Program-made: the position numbers and the translations under genes
The notes under the pieces: generated by a model
The model's database searches: none
What the model saw: only the letters and a program-made list of their open reading frames with translations
Told to the model about the DNA's origin: nothing
Assembly (NCBI GenBank): GCA_002335605.1
Contig: BEDY01000001.1
Span: 3,348,001-3,412,000 of the forward strand
Reading direction: 5' to 3'
Source of the DNA: Prillingera fragicola
Taxonomy: Eukaryota; Basidiomycota; Tremellomycetes; Trichosporonales; Trichosporonaceae
DNA length: 64,000 bases
In this document: piece after piece, positions 58,605 to 64,000 of the stretch
Layout of the letters: each line of letters opens with the position of its first letter
Numbering within the stretch: position 1 is the stretch's first letter

Positions 58605-61600
58605 TCAAACGTAGCCGGCTTGTGCGAGACGTTGAGCACCGCGTGGGCCAGCAAGGCGCTGAACGAGCGCCAGACGCTGCTGCAACTCACTGTCTGCTAC
58701 AGAGCTCGTACCCGGGCTGGGGCTTGTGTTGCTCTCAACAATCGCCCGCAGCACCCCATCAGATGCCGAGCTCAAGACGACCACGAGAAGCTGCAAGCGA
58801 GTACTTGACCGTTCCTCGTCGGTACCTTGCCAGAACAGACCCGCCAGGTGGTGAACAGCCACACGGAACAGGAACGTCGAAGTCTCCTTTTGAACGGTTC
58901 CAGTCACGAGTGCACGAGCGTAGCCATTGAGGACTTCGCGGTCGGTCTCAAGGGGGCTGAAGTAGACAGCTGGTGTGCCAGCTTCCAGGGGAACCTGGTC
59001 CTCCGTCAAGCGAAGAGAGCGAAGAGCATCAGGCTGTTCCGCCCAGAGAAGCTTGCGGTAGTCGACTGGATAGGTCATAGCCAGTGGCGGCAAGATTACT
59101 CGACCAAACTGAGAGTCGCCAAAGGAGACGGACTCGTAGAGCGCGAGGAGATCGGTGTAAAATTGGAAGAAGGGAACTCCTGGGCCAAGGAATCGCTTGG
59201 CGACAGTCTGGAGAGGTGCAGAGGGTGGCTGAGGCGCAAGCAAGTCGACGCCTGCCGTACTGTCTAGTAAGGCAGTCAGAGAGACCCCTACTGCCGCGTC
59301 ACGGAACACGTCCGCATCGGTATTAGGGGCATCCTGCTGGCCGTGTTCCAGCATGAAGACCTTCATGCAATTCAGCAAAGTGAGCGAGCGCAGGTCTGCT
59401 GAGGAGGTTGCCGCGCGCAGACGTGCTAGGGCAAGTGTTGCACGCGTGAGTTGCGTCTCGGTCACATCCCAGTCCGGGGGTGCGAGAGTGAATGCCGGAG
59501 ATGTGCCCGAGGCGAGAAGCTCATTGAGGGGGGCATACACCCAGTCAGGTGGCAGTGGTAGTCCTGGGCCACGAGCCGCATCGGCTTCAGTAGGAGCTGG
59601 AGGGCGAAGGCTTCCTGTCGCTTTGAGATATAGATATGACGGCTGGCGAGGGCCTAAGACACCCTCAAGATCAGGGAGAATGGCGTGATGCAGCAACGGG
59701 CGAAGGATCTGCAAGCCATCGCTGTGGCCAATGTTCTGAATGGCCGTCGTGACGCCCTGAGCTTCAGACAGCCCTTGCCAGTTCGCGCGCAAAATGTCGT
59801 CTACTAGCGAAAGTGCAAGCGGTTCGTCTCCTGCCTGGAACGATAACGCCAAGTCAAATGCACTAGTCGCCCAGTGCGCGAGTGAAATAACTTTGTCGGT
59901 ACGAGCTGTCACTAGCAAGGCGTGGCGGAGGTAGACATCCTCAGTGCTGCTCTGAGTGGTTGCCACCGACCACCACAGCAGTCGCTCCTTTTCGGGCGAC
60001 ATCAACAGACATCCTTGTTCCTCTGAATCGGAGGGGCCACTTGAGAGTACGTTGTGCAGACGGAAAACCTGGGTAAGGGCGGCATTGAACGCAGGACGGT
60101 CATCTCCATTGGGGACGTCGCTTACTCCTTGGGGAAGACTTCCAACTAGGCCCATGTCCTGCAGGGCAGATAGGATCCGCGTCTTCTCGTCGGCTCCAGC
60201 ACGCACACCATTGATTCCAACACCTGTAACGTATTCCACCAGAGCAGAAAGAACAGCAGCGATTTCAGCCCAACGCCCTGTGCCACACAGTGCGCGAGCT
60301 GCCGAAAGCTCTTCATCAGCCCACTGAAGCGCAGTGACTTGGGCCCAGGTCAGGTCGTGCTCGGGCGTTGTGCGATGCGGATCAATGGCACAGACAGTCC
60401 ATACCCGCAGGAGATTGAAGTACGCGATAACACTGTTGGAATTGGAGGATTGAAGTACTGAGCATTCCTCGGCAACCACTTGACCAAGCGAGCTCCAAAC
60501 CTCCCTTGCTGATGTGGCCAAAGAGGCGGACAGACCGTACCGTCCCAAAGAATAAAAGATGCGCAGGATGTCCCCGAGGAGCATCTTTGACCCGTCATCT
60601 GTGAGATCGGTGGAAGCCACAAACTTCAACAAAGGCTCAAAGAGACCTTGGCGCACCAGCGCTGCAGCGCTTTCCCGGGAGGATATCACTACATCGTGAA
60701 GGAGGCGCAGAGCCGAGACATCGGGAGGATAAGACGGGTCGAGCGGCCATGGAGACCGAAGAACATGCGTGCGAATAATGGGAGGTACCAGCGAGACAAT
60801 GGCTTCAGCTCCAGAAGGAGAGTTGAGGGCTGCGCGACGTAGAATGCGAATAAGCTGCTCTAGCGTATTAGAGGGCAGCGCTTCTTTGTCGAAAGCTAGA
60901 ACGTCTTGCAGACGAGGAAGAAGATCTTCAAAGGGCACAGCGGCAATGCCTGTTGGCTCTCCGTCACATATCGGCTCGGGATGAAAGGGGACAACTCGGT
61001 CCGCTTCAACATCGTCCATCCATGTCCAGTTGGGTCCACCGAGTGTTGCGAACAGGAGGTTGACCGCGGCAACAAGCAAACCAACACTGCGGGTATGGCT
61101 CATCAGTACGCTGGAGGCAGCCTCGATGCCCTTTCCAACAATGCCGTTCTCTCTGCAAGCCGTAACCCAAAAGGACTGTGATGTTTTCGAGTCGGCAATG
61201 GCCGCATGATAGCGAATAAGGAGTTTGCTAAGCACGCCCATCATGGTGATTCGCTGCGAGGTCACTGTCGAGTAGCACAAGTGCGAAATTTCTGCAAGAG
61301 TATATCCAGCCAGATCTGGAGATTCGCCATGGTGGTGCAGTCCCAGGTGCGTAGGCAGAGCATTGGCAGTTTCTGGCGAAAGGGGTTCGCCCGCGAGATC
61401 GAATCGAGGGGAAGAATCACTTTGCTGGCTCTGAGAGGAAGGTTGAGGACTGGATTTCATCCACTCCAGCTTTGCGTCGGCCTCCGATTCGTCGGGAAAG
61501 TACTTTTTACGTATGGCTGATGGGGTACTGTCCTTGTCGCTGAAGCGAACACGCGGACGAACATTCTTTGGCGCAGCAGCGGAAGACTCCGGGTCTACTG

Positions 61601-62166
61601 TTTGTCAGCGGAGAGCGGCCGCTGGGGTACTTACCCACTGGCAATCTCTCAATCTCGGTTTGTTCGGTAGGTTGCTCCTTACTCAAAGAGTTGCGAGTGA
61701 CTGGCACTTTTGGGAGCTCAGGCGAGGGTGACGTGAATTCTTGTGAAGACTCTGGCTGCGTCTCCCGCGCCGCTCGACGCTTCTGCATGAGTCCCACCAA
61801 GCCTGGTCCAAAACGCTCCTTCAACTCATCTGCCTCTTGCTCTCTCTCCGCAGGGCTCATGCCGGCAACGCGGCGAGCATTTTCGGCGTCCACTGAGTGG
61901 CGAACCTCCTCAGCTTCACCCTTCGGCTTGCCAGCATGGTTGCGTCGCACTGTAGGTACGGAGTCAACAACACGTCCCTCTCCGGGAGCCAGTCCTCCTG
62001 CCTGCCTGGTTGCCTTATCCCTCTCTGCTCGAGCAAATGCAGAACCCCCTTTGGGTCGAGTGGACCGATGTGCTGCTAACGGAAAGCCTTGAGCTGGGGG
62101 AGTTGGGGCAGCTCCTGGCGCAGTGGGCTTGGACGTCGGACGTTCGACAATGTCGCGCACAAACAT
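58605..62166 (-). CDS. RNA polymerase II-associated protein 1 (RPAP1/Rba50 family)
   Basis: An assembly and nuclear-import factor for RNA polymerase II. ATG 62166: MFVRDIVERPTSK; the in-frame stretch upstream is not protein-like. The RPAP1-N motif is MSPAEREQEADELKERFGPG then LVGLMQKRR. After an intron (GTAAGT..CAG) come VRPRVRFSDKD and RKKYFPDESEADAKLEWMKS. The RPAP1-C motif is DLAGYTLAEISHLCYSTVTS then QRITMMGVLSKLL. The remaining 800 or so residues are an alpha-helical repeat-like region on one long uninterrupted exon, ending at GAQRLAQAGYV. About 1170 residues. It is convergent with UPF2 (100 bases between stops) and divergent from the dynein heavy chain. Confidence 0.92.
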
Positions 62167-62680
62167 GGTGCGTCTTTCTAGCAGACGTGGTTGAAGCGAG
62201 TGGCGCAATAAAGCTGTAGGATAAGCGATGGCGAGAAGGTGCGAGCAGTACTGATGCTTAATTGTTCCGTTGACCAAAGTTCATGTTCGTCATCCGTCAT
62301 CTCAACCGTGCCTGGTTAAACTGTCAAAGTCCAACAGGCTGAAGTTGCGTTTTCTTTGCACTTCATAGTATGCATATGACACTGGGCTATTTCAGAGTCT
62401 CTGAGGGCGTGTTAAAGCGATTCCCCATCGACCTACACATCAATCTTCTTGACGGTCAGCCCCATGCTCTGCAGAGTCGATAGCATGCTTGAAGCTTGAC
62501 GAGCTTTCACTGTATTTTGAAACCAGGAACCGGGCGGGCAGATTTGCTTCCGCCGCCACCCAGTTGTGGAACGCGTCCACGCGCATGGCCTTTGGATGGT
62601 GATCGAGAATGGCTCACCATCCACCACACTTATCGACAACAGTGAACGTCGAAACTGCTCGCGCCCACAAAGTACTTGCA
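62167..62680. promoter_or_regulatory. Divergent intergenic region RPAP1 / DYN1
   Basis: 514 bases between start codons; no gene and no nameable factor site. Confidence 0.4.
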
Positions 62681-64000
62681 ATGGCCTCACCTTCGCACGA
62701 CGAGGGAGAGGCCTTCCCTCCGTCTACTGGCGGGGGTCTGGGCTTCGACGTTTCCGTCTTCCGCACTTACCTTTCCGCTCTCCTCCCTCCAGGTCAGTGC
62801 AGCTCCATCCCATACACTACCATTCGCTCCTCGAGTCTCCACAGCTACCGTATGCTGACATGGTTTTCTCTCAGTAATGTCGGCAACGAGGGAAGATATT
62901 GAAAATGGTCTCTTTGATGATCCCAACTTTGAGGAGAAGACCTTGCGCTTTGCTTCAGACCAAGCGTGCCAAGTGGTATACGTTACCAAAGAGCGTTATC
63001 TGGATGTCGACGATGATGGTGAGTACGGTGGGCGATACTGAGAGCTTATGCTTCTGCAGACCATCCTGTCATGCGCATAGGGTACCGCTTCCATCTTCCG
63101 CCTACCCCTCCGCACTCACCCAACGTCTTGACGACTCTGGCCCTCATCAAGTCGTCACCTACCCTCGATTCCATCACCCCTATGGGAGCTCAGCTGCACT
63201 TTGTTCAATTATCTTCTGGGGCGGCACCCCTTCTTACTGGCGACAACTCTCCTGCCGGTGCGGCCACAGTCATCTCGACACCTACGACCCAGGCGTCACC
63301 TTATGACGGCCTGCATTCCCTGGTCCACTGGGGCGTGGCTCCATGGTTTGACTCGTATGTTGCTTCCAAGGGCAATCTCAGCGATGGCCTCACTGGTGGT
63401 AAGAAAGGTGCCGAGGGTCAAATGGGCATTCCCATCACCAAGAAGAAGTTTGCCGAGCTGGAACTGTCCCTTCTCCACTTGAAGCAGAATGTCGAGATAC
63501 CTGACGTGCACCTCTCTGTGCATCCTGCTATCCGCAAGGCCGTGACTCAATCTCACGCCACGGGACAGCGTGTGTCTGTCGATGTAATTGAGCCTTCCTC
63601 GTTGCTGTCGGACCCAGCCTTCCTCAACAAGCTCCAAGCCGATGTGAACTCATGGATCAAGGAGATTCAAACGGTCACCAAGCTGTCTCGCGACGTTGCG
63701 TCCGGCACTGCGTCACAAGAGATCAATTTCTGGCTCAGCATGGAACATGCACTCGAGGGCATTGAAGCCCAGCTCAAGGGAGAAGAGGTCACCCTCGCAA
63801 TGGACGTCCTCAAGCATGCCAAGCGGTTCCACGCGACTGTCAGTTTCATTGCAGACACTGGAATCAAGGAGGCAGCCGACCTCGTACACAAGCACAATCT
63901 CCTCATGAAGGACTTTCCTCTTGATGAGCTGCTTGCCGCCACGGATCTTGAGAAGATTCAAGAGTCTATCTACTTCATTTTCGCGCACATCAACAAGAAA
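62681..64000 (+). CDS. DYN1: Cytoplasmic dynein 1 heavy chain, N-terminal part (cut by window)
   Basis: Motor subunit of cytoplasmic dynein; only the first 400 residues or so of the tail are in the window. ATG 62681 gives MASPSHDEGEAFPPSTGGGL, then GFDVSVFRTYLSALLPP. Further exons carry ATREDIENGLFDDPNFEEKT, VYVTKERYLDVDD and VLTTLALIKSSPTLDSITPM then LHFVQLS, HSLVHWGVAPWFDSYV, KKFAELELSLLHLKQNVEIP, and DVNSWIKEIQTVTKLSRDVA with INFWLSMEHALEGIEAQLKG. This order is that of the dynein heavy-chain N1 region. Two introns are seen (before the TA-ATG-TCG join and after DVDDD). The motor domain lies beyond the edge. Confidence 0.92.

Overview
The window reads as nuclear DNA of a basidiomycete yeast, most likely a tremellomycete (Trichosporonales/Tremellales type). 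Genes are dense, lie on both strands and are cut by many short introns (mostly about 35 to 60 bases, GT..AG). Gene content is typically fungal: Hua1, Prm1, Kha1, an F-BAR/RhoGAP, a Zn2Cys6 regulator, Caf40 and Dph3. The lineage call is an inference from architecture and protein flavour; no rRNA or marker gene is present. All splice sites were read by eye. Each CDS span runs from the chosen ATG to the stop and includes introns.

Layout. 1-13 kb: F-box protein (-), Caf40/CNOT9 (-), an eIF4E-family cap-binding protein (-), a membrane-anchored SDR (-), mitochondrial IF-3 (-), and an F-BAR/RhoGAP (+). 13-23 kb: COX12 (-), CIA2 (+), the Kha1-type antiporter (-), a GCK/Ste20-like kinase (+), LC8 dynein light chain (+), and Eaf3/MRG15 (-). 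23.2-27.7 kb is a gene-poor stretch ahead of a hybrid C2H2 + Zn2Cys6 transcription factor (+). 30-44 kb: a mitochondrial-looking unknown (+), proteasome beta6 (-), Prm1 (+), heme oxygenase (+), thioredoxin reductase (-), PKA catalytic subunit (+), SLX1 nuclease (+), and DPH3 (-). 44.8-47.6 kb: glycogen branching enzyme (+). 47.6-50.05 kb is a second gene-poor, AT-richer stretch with a 151-bp tandem duplication and a dense GATC cluster. 50-64 kb: Hua1-like (+), dynamitin (+), DCAF7/WDR68-like WD protein (-), UPF2 (+), RPAP1 (-), and the start of the cytoplasmic dynein heavy chain (+, cut by the window edge).

Most genes are conserved housekeeping genes and no biosynthetic cluster, CRISPR array or intact mobile element is seen. 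Several close divergent pairs may share promoters (COX12/CIA2, IF-3/RhoGAP, DPH3/GLC3, DCAF7/UPF2, RPAP1/DYN1). Thematic neighbours include three dynein/dynactin genes (LC8, dynamitin, heavy chain) and two redox/heme genes placed tail to tail (heme oxygenase, thioredoxin reductase).

No wholly new system is evident. The observations most worth a second look are a 4-base microexon in COX12 that supplies a conserved cysteine, a mitochondrial-type presequence without an AUG ahead of the thioredoxin reductase start, an eIF4E-like protein that keeps its cap-binding residues but has alanine at the eIF4G-docking tryptophan, and the repeat and GATC features at 48 kb.
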